Source: JAFGSI01 sp041287425
Lineage (GTDB): Bacteria > Chloroflexota > Anaerolineae > Anaerolineales > Villigracilaceae
DNA length: 64,000 bases
Reading direction: 5' to 3'
NCBI GenBank assembly: GCA_041287425.1
Contig: JBEULG010000037.1
Span: forward strand, 1 to 64,000
A program made the translations under genes and the position numbers. The notes under the pieces are model-generated. The model was not told the DNA's origin, made no database searches, and was given only the letters and a program-made list of their open reading frames with translations. Of the stretch, positions 53,948 through 63,393 are shown piece by piece; the first letter of the stretch is position 1; each line of letters starts with the position of its first letter.

Positions 53948-55894
53948 ATGGTAAGCGGTTGGAGTCAGCAGGTGCTGGCGGGAATTGTAACCGTCAATCA
54001 GATTCTAACGGCCGGCATTGCTATTCTGGCCTTTTCCCTTTTTTTGTACGCTCTGTCTTTCAATTTGCGCGACCGGGTGGCGCGCTCATTTGCCATTATC
54101 CTGATGTGTGTGGTGGTCGTCTTTACCTCAGAAGCGCTGGAAAGTTCCTCGCAATCTGCTCAATTCATTGACTTGTTTCTCCGCCTGGAATGGGTGGGAA
54201 TCATTTTCTTGCCGGCCGCCTATTTGCATTTTTCGGACGCCTTGCTGGTCACGACCGGCCAGCCGTCGCGCGGCCGCCGCCGCTTGGCGGTTCGTTTGAT
54301 GTACCTTTTGGCGGCAGGCTTTTTGCTGCTGTTTGCATTTGGCTATTTGCTTGGCCCGCTGAAGATGGACGCCCAACCCGTCGCCCATTTGCAGCGCACG
54401 CTGTGGACCGAGGTGTTCACCCTTTGCTATGCGCTGACGATGGTTTGGGCCTGGATCAACTTCGGACGCGCTTACCGGCGGACGTTGACGCGCTCCGGCC
54501 GCCGCCGGATGGCCTATCTGCTGGCGGGGGCTACCGCCCCGGCCCTGGGCTCGTTCCCTTACCTGTTATATGGGTCGAGCCTGGCCGCTGCGCATCCTTT
54601 TCTCTTTTGGGGAGTCGCGGTACTGAGCAATGTAGCGGTGGGCGCATTGCTGGTCATCATGGCCTATGCGGTGGCTTTCTTTGGCGTTTCCTGGCCCGAC
54701 CGGGTGGTGCGCAGCCGCCTCTTCAAGTGGATCCTGCGCGGACCGGTGACCGCCTCGGTGGCACTCGGCGTCATGACGGTGGTCCGGCGGGTGGGTGAGT
54801 ATTTCGGCGTCGTTTATTCCGGCGCCGTGCCGACCGTCATGGTCGCAACTGTCCTTTTGATGGAACATACCATTACGTTGTTTTCCCCTCTGTGGGAGCG
54901 TTTGATTTTCTACGGACGCGACCGGACAGACTTGGACCTTTTGCAAAGCCTGCAAGACCGTCTCATCACTCAGAACGATTTGCGCCAGTTCCTCGAGGCG
55001 GTGCTGGCAGCCGTCCGTGACCATTTGCAAGCGTCTTCGGCTTTTGTGGCCGCCCTGGACGGCGGCGAGTTATCGCTGTTGGTCGCCACCGGTTATCCGC
55101 CCCTTGCGCCGGATGCCAATCTGACAGACGCTTTGCGGGTTGTCAACCACGCCAATGGGAACGGAAACGATCTCCAGGAAGAATACATTTGGGGCGATTA
55201 TTGGCTGTTTCCTCTCACGCAACCGGCCGAGAGCGACGAAGCCCCGCCCATCTTACTGGGCCTCCTTGGAGTGACGCGCCATTCACAGCAGATGCTGATG
55301 CGCGAACAGCGGCAGGCGCTGGACATCCTCCTGCGGCGCGCCTCCCAGGCGCTGCGTGACCGTCGCCTCCAGCAGCGCCTCTTCCGCTCCTTGGAAGATT
55401 TGCGTCCCCAGATGGACATGTTCCAGCGTCTGCGGGCGATTGGCCGCTACGACAGCAAGGCCAGCCTCTTGCAAGAAACGCTGCCGCCGGAAGCAGATAT
55501 TGCGACCTGGGTCAAAGATGCTCTCACCCACTATTGGGGCGGCCCGAAATTGACTCAAAATCCCTTGCTGCAATTCCGAGTGGTACAGGAAGCCTCGCGG
55601 CAATACGACGGCAACCTTGCCAATGCCCTGCGCGCCATTTTGCGTGCCGCCCTGGATACCATCCGGCCTGCAGGAGAGCGACGCTTCACCGGCGAATGGA
55701 TTTTGTATAATATCCTGGAAATGAAATTCATCGAAGGCCGCAAGGTGCGCGATGTGGCCGGCAGATTGGCGATGTCGGAGGCGGATTTGTATCGTAAGCA
55801 ACGCGTCGCCATCGAGGAGGTGGCGCGCGCCATCCTGATGATGGAACAACAGTCGGATTCGAAAAGAAACAGGAAGGAGGTCAATCCTGGATGA
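53948..55894 (+). CDS. 7TM-GAF membrane protein with C-terminal sigma-r4-like HTH
   Basis: This 648-residue protein has seven to eight hydrophobic helices (about residues 10-300), of the histidine-kinase 7TM type. A GAF-like segment follows (about 330-470), then a helical region. The C-terminal domain (about 530-640) ends in a helix-turn-helix, GRKVRDVAGRLAMSEADLYRKQRVAIEEV, much like sigma factor region 4 or LuxR helices. No HisKA or HATPase motif (no N-box, no GxGLGL) is present, so it is not a kinase. It may be a membrane-tethered transcription regulator. ATG 53948 has GAGGA 8 nt upstream; a GTG at 53933 is also in frame. The S1 gene overlaps its stop. Confidence 0.75.
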   Translation: MVSGWSQQVLAGIVTVNQILTAGIAILAFSLFLYALSFNLRDRVARSFAIILMCVVVVFTSEALESSSQSAQFIDLFLRLEWVGIIFLPAAYLHFSDALLVTTGQPSRGRRRLAVRLMYLLAAGFLLLFAFGYLLGPLKMDAQPVAHLQRTLWTEVFTLCYALTMVWAWINFGRAYRRTLTRSGRRRMAYLLAGATAPALGSFPYLLYGSSLAAAHPFLFWGVAVLSNVAVGALLVIMAYAVAFFGVSWPDRVVRSRLFKWILRGPVTASVALGVMTVVRRVGEYFGVVYSGAVPTVMVATVLLMEHTITLFSPLWERLIFYGRDRTDLDLLQSLQDRLITQNDLRQFLEAVLAAVRDHLQASSAFVAALDGGELSLLVATGYPPLAPDANLTDALRVVNHANGNGNDLQEEYIWGDYWLFPLTQPAESDEAPPILLGLLGVTRHSQQMLMREQRQALDILLRRASQALRDRRLQQRLFRSLEDLRPQMDMFQRLRAIGRYDSKASLLQETLPPEADIATWVKDALTHYWGGPKLTQNPLLQFRVVQEASRQYDGNLANALRAILRAALDTIRPAGERRFTGEWILYNILEMKFIEGRKVRDVAGRLAMSEADLYRKQRVAIEEVARAILMMEQQSDSKRNRKEVNPG

Positions 55895-56811
55895 TGGTGA
55901 AGGAGCGTACGCAAAATAAGGAACCGCCAGCGCTGGATGAAGGCTGGTGGGCGTCTATTCTGGCGGACGAGGAGATTGGTGGGGCGACACTGGCGGTCGA
56001 GGCGGAGACGCCGCCCGAAACCCTATTGAATTGGGAACGCGCCATGGCACTCTATCGCCAGGATGAAATCGTTACCCTGACCGTGACGGGCTACAACCGG
56101 GGCGGTTTGCTCGTCTCAGGCAGCGGCTTGAGCGGATTTGTGCCCTGTTCTCATCTCGTTGATTTATCTCCCTCCCAGGAGGCCAGGCAGCGCGAGGAAT
56201 GCTTGGCTGCCTATGTGGGGCGCGTCCTGCGCCTGAAGATCATCGAATGCGAACCGGAAGACAATCGCATCGTCTTTTCGGAACGCGCCGCCCGCGCCGA
56301 ACCTGGCCGGCGGACCGAGTTGTTCGAAAGTTTGCAAAGCGGCCAGCGAGTCTGGGGCGAGGTCACCAATGTGACCGATTTTGGGGCCTTCGTGGATTTG
56401 GGCGGTGTGGAGGGTCTCATCCACATCTCGGAACTTTCTTGGGGGCGAGTCGGCCACCCTGCCGATATTCTGCGAGTGGGACAGCGGGTGGAAGTGCTCG
56501 TCCTGGAAGTCTCGCCTGAACGCTGCCGCATCGCCCTGAGCCTCAAGCGGCTGTTCGACAACCCCTGGGAAACGATTCATGAACGCTATCCCCTCAATCA
56601 AGTCGTGTCGGCCAAGATTACTGCCATCGTCCCCTTTGGCGCCTTTGCTCGCCTGGAAGATGGCGTGGAGGGCCTGATTCACACCTCCGAGATTCCTCTG
56701 CCGCCCGCTACCCAAACGAAGGATTTCCTCATTCCTGGCCAGGTCGTTCAGGTGCGCATTTTGCAGGTGGATGCCGCCCGCCAGCGCCTGGGATTGAGCC
56801 TGCGCCTGTGA
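55891..56811 (+). CDS. Three-S1-domain RNA-binding protein (RpsA-like)
   Basis: This 306-residue protein has three S1 (OB-fold) domains: about residues 55-130 (VTGYNRGGLLVSGSGLSGFVPCSHL), 148-220 (VTNVTDFGAFVDLGGVEGLIHISEL) and 235-305 (ITAIVPFGAFARLEDGVEGLIHTSEI). A short acidic head precedes. Proteins of this size in non-proteobacteria act in translation initiation or RNA metabolism; full RpsA has four to six domains. It starts inside the stop of the 7TM-HTH gene, with AGGAGG upstream. ftsK follows 9 bp later. Confidence 0.93.
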   Translation: MMVKERTQNKEPPALDEGWWASILADEEIGGATLAVEAETPPETLLNWERAMALYRQDEIVTLTVTGYNRGGLLVSGSGLSGFVPCSHLVDLSPSQEARQREECLAAYVGRVLRLKIIECEPEDNRIVFSERAARAEPGRRTELFESLQSGQRVWGEVTNVTDFGAFVDLGGVEGLIHISELSWGRVGHPADILRVGQRVEVLVLEVSPERCRIALSLKRLFDNPWETIHERYPLNQVVSAKITAIVPFGAFARLEDGVEGLIHTSEIPLPPATQTKDFLIPGQVVQVRILQVDAARQRLGLSLRL

Positions 56812-56820
56812 TGGTCTGAG

Positions 56821-59058
56821 ATGCCGATTTCTTCCCGCTCTCCCTCCCGCCCCTCTTCTGCGCGAACGGCGAAACGTCCCTCCCCGGCCGAGGCGGAGGG
56901 GCAGCCCTCGCCGCGCCCCGATTTTCTCGACCGGCTGACGGCTTTCCGCACTCACTTTGGACGCTACACCTGGGATTTCGTCGGCGTCCTTTTGCTGGCC
57001 CTGGCTTTGCTGACCCTGTTGGGGCTGGCAGGCCTGTCCCGCGGCACCCTGCTTGGCTGGTATGTGGGCATCCTCCGGGTCTGGTTTGGGTGGGGCAGTT
57101 TCCTCTTCGTTTTGGGGCTGGGGTTCGGAGGCGTGTGGGCCTTTCTACGTGGCCGTTCGGCCTTTCGCCTCTCGTGGGGACGGCTGATTGCCATCGAACT
57201 GGCCGCTTTCCTCTCCCTGGCCCTGCTCTCGATTGCGGGCGGGAATGCCTTGTCGGAAGCCGAAGCAGGAGGCTGGGGCGGCCGGGTGGGATGGGGATTG
57301 ACCACGCTGGCCAACAGCGCCTTGGGGTCGGTGGCCGGCAGCCTCCTGATCGGGGTGCTTTGGGTGCTCTCGGTCATGACCGGTTTCGGCCTGTGGTACC
57401 GGTTGGAGGTCTGGTTGTTTCGGCGGGCGGGCGAAACGCCCGCCATGGCGGGAGGCGAGTCGGTCGTCGCCGAAAGTCCGGTGGTTTCGCCGCTGCCGGT
57501 CGAGAGCCATGTCTCTGCTGCAGCGCCGTCTCGCAAGAAACCGCTGCCTCCGGAATATCGCAAGTCGTTCAAGATTCCCGAAAAGCAGGATGAGGCCGCG
57601 CCTCGCCCGCTCGAGCGGAGCCCAGAATTGCCGCCCTTCAATTTGCTGGCGGCCGAACAAGGGGTACGGCCCGACGAGCGCACGATCAATCAGACTGCCG
57701 GTCTGATCGAGAAAACCCTGGCCGAGTTTGGCATTCCGGCCAAGGTGGTCGGCTTTCGCATCGGGCCGACGGTGACCCAGTTTGCTGTCCAGCCGGGTTT
57801 CATTCGTAAGGGGAATGGAGAGGACGAGGAGCAGCAAAAAGTGCGGGTGGCGCAAATCGCGGCCTTGCAGCGCGACCTGGCACTGGCTCTCTCGGCGGAG
57901 CGCCTGCGCATCGAGGCTCCGGTGCCCGGTCGCGCCTACGTGGGCATCGAGGTGCCCAATCCGCGCGCCTCGCTGGTGCGCCTGCGGCCGCTGCTGGAGA
58001 GTGAGGCCTTTCAGCGGATGGGAGCGCCGCTGGCCCTCGCCCTCGGCCGGGATGTGTCGGGCAATCCGGTGGTGGCCGACCTGGCGCGGATGCCGCATTT
58101 GCTCATCGCCGGCACGACCGGCTCGGGCAAGTCGGTTTGCATTGCCGCTCTGGCGACCTGTCTGGCGATGAACAACAGCCCCGATGAATTGCGCATGGTG
58201 ATGATCGATTCCAAGATGGTGGAATTGATTCGCTTCAACGGCCTGGCGCACCTGTATGGTAAGGTCGAGACGGACCTCCAGCGCATTCTGGGGGTACTGC
58301 GCTGGGTGGTGGCGGAGATGGAGCATCGCTACAAGTTGCTGGAGGCGGCCCAGGCGCGCGACATCGAAGCCTACAATCGCCGTTTGCAGCGTCGCAAGGA
58401 CGCCCGTCCGCTGCCGCGCATTGTGGTGTGGATTGATGAAATGGCCGATCTGATGATGTCGGCCCCCGATCAGACCGAGCACAACCTGGTTCGCCTGGCG
58501 CAGATGGCGCGGGCGACCGGCATCCATTTGGTGGTGGCTACCCAGCGGCCGAGCACGGACGTGGTCACCGGCCTGATCAAGGCCAACTTCCCCGCCCGCA
58601 TCTCGTTTGCGGTCGCTTCGCAGGTCGATTCGCGCGTCATCCTCGATTTGCCCGGCGCCGAAACCCTGCTGGGGCGCGGCGATATGCTCTTCCTGAACCC
58701 GGAGGTCGGGCATCCGGTGCGCGCTCAGGGCGTCATCGTCAGCGATCAGGAAATCGAGCGGCTGATTGCTTTTTGGCAGGACAAGCAGCAGGCCATCCAG
58801 CCGCCCTGGGAATCCTTCCTGAGCGAGGCCGAGGATCGCAACGGGGATGATGTCCTGCTCGAACGGGCGATCACTGTTCTGAAGCGGGAACGGCGGGCCA
58901 GCGCCTCGCTCCTGCAACGCCGCCTGAACATCGGCTATCCGCGGGCTGCCCGCCTGCTGGATCAGTTGGAGGAGAAGGGAGTGGTCGGTCCCTCTTTGGG
59001 CGGCGGCCGCGATCGGGAAGTGTTGCTCGATAACGGCGAAACAGAGGACGAAGATTGA
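56821..59058 (+). CDS. ftsK: FtsK/SpoIIIE DNA translocase
   Basis: This 745-residue septal DNA pump moves chromosome DNA during division. A basic head is followed by about four membrane helices (residues 50-215), a Pro/Glu linker (220-275), and the RecA-like motor. The motor has Walker A GTTGSGKS (about residue 430), Walker B in RIVVWIDEMADLMM (about 535), and ATGIHLVVATQRPSTDVVTG. The C-terminal gamma domain (about 680-735) is the winged helix that reads polar DNA sequences (ASLLQRRLNIGYPRAARLLDQLEEKG). All parts are present; the linker is short, as in SpoIIIE. Confidence 0.97.
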   Translation: MPISSRSPSRPSSARTAKRPSPAEAEGQPSPRPDFLDRLTAFRTHFGRYTWDFVGVLLLALALLTLLGLAGLSRGTLLGWYVGILRVWFGWGSFLFVLGLGFGGVWAFLRGRSAFRLSWGRLIAIELAAFLSLALLSIAGGNALSEAEAGGWGGRVGWGLTTLANSALGSVAGSLLIGVLWVLSVMTGFGLWYRLEVWLFRRAGETPAMAGGESVVAESPVVSPLPVESHVSAAAPSRKKPLPPEYRKSFKIPEKQDEAAPRPLERSPELPPFNLLAAEQGVRPDERTINQTAGLIEKTLAEFGIPAKVVGFRIGPTVTQFAVQPGFIRKGNGEDEEQQKVRVAQIAALQRDLALALSAERLRIEAPVPGRAYVGIEVPNPRASLVRLRPLLESEAFQRMGAPLALALGRDVSGNPVVADLARMPHLLIAGTTGSGKSVCIAALATCLAMNNSPDELRMVMIDSKMVELIRFNGLAHLYGKVETDLQRILGVLRWVVAEMEHRYKLLEAAQARDIEAYNRRLQRRKDARPLPRIVVWIDEMADLMMSAPDQTEHNLVRLAQMARATGIHLVVATQRPSTDVVTGLIKANFPARISFAVASQVDSRVILDLPGAETLLGRGDMLFLNPEVGHPVRAQGVIVSDQEIERLIAFWQDKQQAIQPPWESFLSEAEDRNGDDVLLERAITVLKRERRASASLLQRRLNIGYPRAARLLDQLEEKGVVGPSLGGGRDREVLLDNGETEDED

Positions 59059-59115
59059 GCAAAACACTTGTGGTATGATTGCGCCGTTCAGGGCTTTGCC
59101 GATATCAACGATGGT

Positions 59116-59748
59116 ATGGAGGCTGCTTTGGCATCTGAGGAGAAAAAACGACAGACCTTTGCCGAGAAAATGCGTTTCTGGTTTCGCTGGCTGCTCGATC
59201 CGGTGGCGGCTTTCTTGAGCCGTTTGGGTTTGCGTCCCAACACCGTCACGATGGCCGGCTTGATCGGCACAATCGCCTGCGCAGCGCTGATCGCCTCGGG
59301 GCACATGACCTGGGCGGGGCTGTTGCTGCTGGTCATGGGGCCGGTGGACGCCCTCGACGGGGCGCTGGCGCGCTTTCGGGGCGAGGCCAGCGACTGGGGG
59401 GCGTTCGTCGATTCGGTCACCGACCGCTATTCCGAGTTGTTCATCTTTTTCGGTTTCGTCATGTACTATCTGGGGCAGGAGAATCCCGTCGGCGTGATTC
59501 TGGCCTATCTGGCGGCGGCCGGCTCGGTGCTGGTCTCGTACGTCAAGGCGCGGGCCGACGCGTCCCGCCTGGATGCCAACGTCGGCCTGCTGACCCGCGT
59601 CGAGCGCTATCTGGTCATGATTCCGCTGTTGATCTTCAATCAGCCGCTGGCGCTCCTGATCATCATTGCCATTTTTGCCAATTTCACCGCCTTACAACGC
59701 ATCTGGCGCGTGCGGCGCGATGCTCACCGCCGCTACACTCAATCTTAG
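59116..59748 (+). CDS. CDP-alcohol phosphatidyltransferase family protein
   Basis: This 210-residue membrane enzyme joins CDP-activated lipid and an alcohol to make phospholipids. The signature DALDGALARFRGEASDWGAF with VDSVTD gives the D-x2-DG-x2-AR-x8-G-x3-D-x3-D motif in full. About five hydrophobic helices are seen. The alcohol (glycerol-phosphate, inositol-phosphate or other) cannot be decided. ATG 59116 was chosen; an extended -10, TGG-TATGAT (59074-59079), lies about 36 nt upstream. lgt follows 12 bp later. Confidence 0.92.
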   Translation: MEAALASEEKKRQTFAEKMRFWFRWLLDPVAAFLSRLGLRPNTVTMAGLIGTIACAALIASGHMTWAGLLLLVMGPVDALDGALARFRGEASDWGAFVDSVTDRYSELFIFFGFVMYYLGQENPVGVILAYLAAAGSVLVSYVKARADASRLDANVGLLTRVERYLVMIPLLIFNQPLALLIIIAIFANFTALQRIWRVRRDAHRRYTQS

Positions 59749-59760
59749 GAGAGTGACGAT

Positions 59761-60966
59761 ATGACTTCACATTCCATCCCCGACGGCTTCGATATTTCTC
59801 TTTCCTGGCTCATGTTGTTTGCCATTCCGGCGCTGTTGATTACGGTCGTCCTGATGATTTATGACGAAATGGCTCGCCGGAATCCGAAGCGGAAGATGCC
59901 CAACGTCTGGTACTGGGTTGTACTGGCGGGGCTGTTCGGCGTGGCGCTTTGGGCGGCTTTTCTGCCGTACTATAGCGGGCAGGAAGTGCACATTTACTTC
60001 TACGCCATCATGATCATCCTGGGCATCGTCGGAGCGGCTCTGCTCTCGCAGGTAGAAGCCAGACGGCGCGGCCTCAACGCCGACCTGGTTTGGGATATGC
60101 TGCTCTGGCTGGTCATCGCCGGCGTGATCGGCGCGCGCTTGTGGCACGTTTTCACCCCCACGCCAAGCGCCCTGGTCACCGACCCGGCGACCGGCGAATT
60201 GGCCAACCCCTACTTCGTGGGCGGGACCATTCACTGGCGGCAAATCCTCAACCTGCGTCATGGCGGTCTGGGCATTCCGGGCGCTGTCATCGGCGGCGCC
60301 ATTGCCCTCTACATCTACAGCCGCGTCAAGAAGATACCCTTCCTGACCTGGACGGATGTCGCCGCCCCGGGTGTGGCGCTGGCCCAGGCGATTGGCCGCT
60401 GGGGCAATTTCTTCAATCAAGAAGTCTACGGGCTGCCGACCAGTTTGCCCTGGAAAGTGTACATTGATCCCGCCCATCGCGCCGAAGGTTACGAGGCCTA
60501 CGATTACTTCCATCCGCTCTTCATGTACGAGTCGCTCTGGAATTTGCTCAACATGGCAGTCTTGCTTTGGCTGGCGCGCCGTTTCGAGAAATGGCTGAAG
60601 GCGGGCGATGTTCTCTATGCGTACATGTTCATCTACTCGATGGGCCGCTTCGGCCTCGAATTCCTGCGCCTGGACGCGGCTCAGGTGGGCGGCGTCAATT
60701 TCAATCAAACCTTCGTCGCTGTCGTGGGCGTGATTGCGCTCATCTTGTTCCTGTGGAATCACCGCCAGGGGGCGGATGGAAAACGCCGCCCCGCCTCTAC
60801 GCGCAAGGCCTCGGCAGCCTCCTCCGCCGAGGCGGAAGAAGAAGCCGCGCCCGCATCGAAGGGTGCTTCTCGCCGCGCCAAGACCCCGGTCCAGGAAGAG
60901 GCAGAAACCGAGCAGCCCAAGGCGGGTTCCCGCAAGCGAAACGTCTCGCCGCGTCCCAAGGAGTAA
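59761..60966 (+). CDS. lgt: Prolipoprotein diacylglyceryl transferase
   Basis: Lgt transfers diacylglycerol from phosphatidylglycerol to the lipobox Cys of prolipoproteins. The 401-residue membrane protein has about seven hydrophobic helices. Family motifs are VGARLWHVF, RHGGLGIPGAVIGG and the Lgt signature QAIGRWGNFFNQEVYG. YSMGRFGLEFLRLD lies near the last helices. The C-terminal 60-65 residues are an extra, highly charged Lys/Arg/Glu/Ala tail not needed for the fold. AGGAGAG lies before ATG 59761. lspA is encoded at 45.2 kb. Confidence 0.96.
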   Translation: MTSHSIPDGFDISLSWLMLFAIPALLITVVLMIYDEMARRNPKRKMPNVWYWVVLAGLFGVALWAAFLPYYSGQEVHIYFYAIMIILGIVGAALLSQVEARRRGLNADLVWDMLLWLVIAGVIGARLWHVFTPTPSALVTDPATGELANPYFVGGTIHWRQILNLRHGGLGIPGAVIGGAIALYIYSRVKKIPFLTWTDVAAPGVALAQAIGRWGNFFNQEVYGLPTSLPWKVYIDPAHRAEGYEAYDYFHPLFMYESLWNLLNMAVLLWLARRFEKWLKAGDVLYAYMFIYSMGRFGLEFLRLDAAQVGGVNFNQTFVAVVGVIALILFLWNHRQGADGKRRPASTRKASAASSAEAEEEAAPASKGASRRAKTPVQEEAETEQPKAGSRKRNVSPRPKE

Positions 60967-61017
60967 CGCTTTGCCGGGGCGGCTCGGCTATCTGCGCCTT
61001 CCTTAATGGTGTTTCAC

Positions 61018-61944
61018 ATGATTCATACCGAGGATTTGAGCAAGCAATTCGGCGATTTCTGGGCGGTGGAGGGGGTCAGCCTGGAGGTCTGGCCTGGGCA
61101 GGTCCTGGCGTTGCTGGGTCAGAACGGCGCCGGCAAGACCACCACCGTCCGCATGCTGACCTCGGTGCTGCGTCCGACGCGCGGGACGGCGCGCGTCGGC
61201 GGCTATGATGTGGTCGCCCAGCCCGAGCGGGTGCGCGCCGCGGTGGGCGTCCTGACTGAGCAGCACGGGTTGTACTTGCGCATGAGCGGCCTGGAATATC
61301 TGGAATATTTCGGCAGAATTTATCATTTGACGGATGCGCACCGCCGCCAACGCTGCGACGAGTTGCTGGAATATTTTGGCCTGGCCGAGGTGGCGCGCCA
61401 ACCCATCGGTCAGTATTCGAAGGGGATGCGTCAGAAACTGGCCATCGCCCGGGCGTTGATTCATTCCCCGCCGGTATTGTTGCTGGACGAACCTACCTCG
61501 GCCATGGATCCCGAAAGCGCCCATCTGGTGCGCCAATCTATCGCCGGGCTGCGGGCCGAAAATCGCACCATCATCATCTGTACCCACAATTTGATCGAGG
61601 CCGAAATGCTGGCCGATCACATCGCCATCATTTACCGCGGCCGGATTGTCGTGAAGGGAACGGCGGATTCCCTCAAGCGCGATTTGCTGGGGCCGCCCGA
61701 ATATGAGGCGCGCCTCCGCAGGCCTCGCTCGGAGGGCGCTCTCGACCTGCCTGCCGGCGTCGCCCTCGTGGCGGAAAGCGACGGCCGGCTGCGTTTCCGG
61801 GTGGATGAGCCGTTGGTCTCCAATCCCCTTCTTCTCCGGCGGCTGTTGGACTCTGGTCTGGATGTGATCTCTTTCCAGGAAGTGCCGCGTTCTCTCGAAC
61901 AGGTCTATTTGGCCGCTATGCAGCAGGTGCGTCGTGATGAATGA
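61018..61944 (+). CDS. ABC-2 type transporter ATP-binding protein
   Basis: This 308-residue ATPase of the NatA/CcmA-like ABC exporter group has Walker A GQNGAGKTTTVRML, Q-loop LTEQHGLYLRMSG, the C-loop YSKGMRQKLAIARAL (family variant of LSGGQ), Walker B LLLDEPTSAMDPES and the switch His in IICTHN. A C-terminal domain of about 75 residues is the ABC-2 regulatory tail. ATG 61018 is used; a GTG-adjacent ATG at 61006 is also in frame, and neither has a clear ribosome site. The permease gene overlaps its end by 8 bp. Confidence 0.93.
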   Translation: MIHTEDLSKQFGDFWAVEGVSLEVWPGQVLALLGQNGAGKTTTVRMLTSVLRPTRGTARVGGYDVVAQPERVRAAVGVLTEQHGLYLRMSGLEYLEYFGRIYHLTDAHRRQRCDELLEYFGLAEVARQPIGQYSKGMRQKLAIARALIHSPPVLLLDEPTSAMDPESAHLVRQSIAGLRAENRTIIICTHNLIEAEMLADHIAIIYRGRIVVKGTADSLKRDLLGPPEYEARLRRPRSEGALDLPAGVALVAESDGRLRFRVDEPLVSNPLLLRRLLDSGLDVISFQEVPRSLEQVYLAAMQQVRRDE

Positions 61945-63373
61945 AACCTGGTTGGATGAATTGCGGATGGCTTGGCTGGTCGCCCGGCGCGAATTGCACG
62001 ACCAGTTCCGCGATTGGCGTGTCATCGTGCCGATGGTTTTCCTGACGCTCTTCTTTCCCTTCCTGATGAACGCCACCGCCAAGGCCGCCCTCGATTTTGC
62101 CGCCCAGTATGGTACTCCGCTGGTCGCCGAGCGGCTGGTGCCCTTCTTCATGATGGTGGTGGGTTTCTTCCCCATCACCGTTTCGCTGGTCATCGCCCTC
62201 GAATCGTTCGTGGGCGAGAAGGAACGCGGCACCATCGAGCCGCTGTTGAGCAGCCCGCTCAAGGACTGGCAGTTGTACCTGGGCAAATTGGTCGCCGCCT
62301 CGACCGTGCCTATCATGACGGCCTATCTGGGGATTGGGGTGTACTTGATTTCTCTGTCCATCCGCCGCATTCCTTTTCCTGACCCAAACATCCTGGCTCA
62401 GACGGTTGTGCTGACCTCCGTTCAGGCTGTTCTGATGGTCAGCGGCGCGATTGTGATTTCGACCCAGGCGACCTCGGTGCGGGCGGCCAATCTGATGTCT
62501 TCGTTTATCGTCATCCCTATGGCGCTGTTGATTCAGGGCGAAAGCATCCTGATGTTCTGGGGCAACAATCAGGTGCTGTGGCTGGCGGTACTGGCCGTGA
62601 GCATCCTGGCCGGTCTGTTGGTGCGGCTGGGGGTCTCGCATTTCCAGCGCGAGGCGCTGCTGGGACGCGAAATCGACGTGCTCGATTTCCGCTGGATGTG
62701 GCGCATGTTCTGGCGCTCGTTTGTGGGCGGGGCCAGAACGGTCGGGGAATGGTATCGCTGTGTCATCGGCACTGCCCTGCGCCGGCAGCGCATCGCCCGT
62801 CTCAGTTTGGTCATCATCGGGATGGCTGCGATCGTGGGCGGCTATACCTGGCTCTCTGGTCATGCGGCCGACCTGACATCTGCCTCGCAATCGCCGGATT
62901 TCCTCAATTTTCTTGAGAGCGGCATGGGCATTCCAACCTTCGACCGTATCAGCGTTCCCTCCATCTTCGGCAACAACGTGCGGGCGACCTTTTTCATCTT
63001 CGTCTTGGGCATCTTTTCCTTCGGCGTGCTGGGCGTGCTGGCGTACATCATCAATCTCGGCCTGATCGGCCTGGTCCTGGCCGCCCTGCCCATGATGGGG
63101 ATTCCGCCGCTGCTGGCTGCTTTGTCCGGCCTTTTGCCCCATGCCATCTTTGAACTGCCGGCCCTGGTCCTTTCCAGTGCGGCGGTGCTTCACCTGGGCG
63201 CTGTCTTGGTGACGCCCAATCCGCAGCGGACGCTCGGCGAGGTGTTGATCGAGGCCATCGCCGATTGGACGAAAATTACGCTCGGCCTGGTCATTCCTTT
63301 GCTCGCCATTGCCGCCGTGATCGAGACGTACGTATCTCTGCCTCTTCTATTAGCCACGTTGGGAGGTCTGTGA
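61937..63373 (+). CDS. ABC-2 permease fused to SpoIIM (DUF95) domain
   Basis: This 478-residue membrane protein has an N-terminal ABC-2 permease part (about residues 1-270, six helices, with EKERGTIEPLLSSPLKDWQLYLGKL as the conserved coupling helix). The C-terminal part (about 285-470) is a SpoIIM/DUF95 domain: FGNNVRATFFIFVLGIFSFGVLG, LPHAIFELPALVLSSAAVLHLG and three to four further helices. SpoIIM in Bacillus works in engulfment wall remodelling together with SpoIID and SpoIIP. Fusion to an exporter permease suggests a joint complex. It overlaps the ATPase gene by 8 bp. Confidence 0.9.
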   Translation: MNETWLDELRMAWLVARRELHDQFRDWRVIVPMVFLTLFFPFLMNATAKAALDFAAQYGTPLVAERLVPFFMMVVGFFPITVSLVIALESFVGEKERGTIEPLLSSPLKDWQLYLGKLVAASTVPIMTAYLGIGVYLISLSIRRIPFPDPNILAQTVVLTSVQAVLMVSGAIVISTQATSVRAANLMSSFIVIPMALLIQGESILMFWGNNQVLWLAVLAVSILAGLLVRLGVSHFQREALLGREIDVLDFRWMWRMFWRSFVGGARTVGEWYRCVIGTALRRQRIARLSLVIIGMAAIVGGYTWLSGHAADLTSASQSPDFLNFLESGMGIPTFDRISVPSIFGNNVRATFFIFVLGIFSFGVLGVLAYIINLGLIGLVLAALPMMGIPPLLAALSGLLPHAIFELPALVLSSAAVLHLGAVLVTPNPQRTLGEVLIEAIADWTKITLGLVIPLLAIAAVIETYVSLPLLLATLGGL

Positions 63374-63393
63374 GAGGCGTTGCGGAGTTCAAA

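Noticed and set aside
61937..63373. Evidence for endospore formation from the SpoIIM domain
   Set aside because: DUF95/SpoIIM domains occur widely in non-sporulating bacteria, and no other sporulation gene is present. ftsK is a general division gene.
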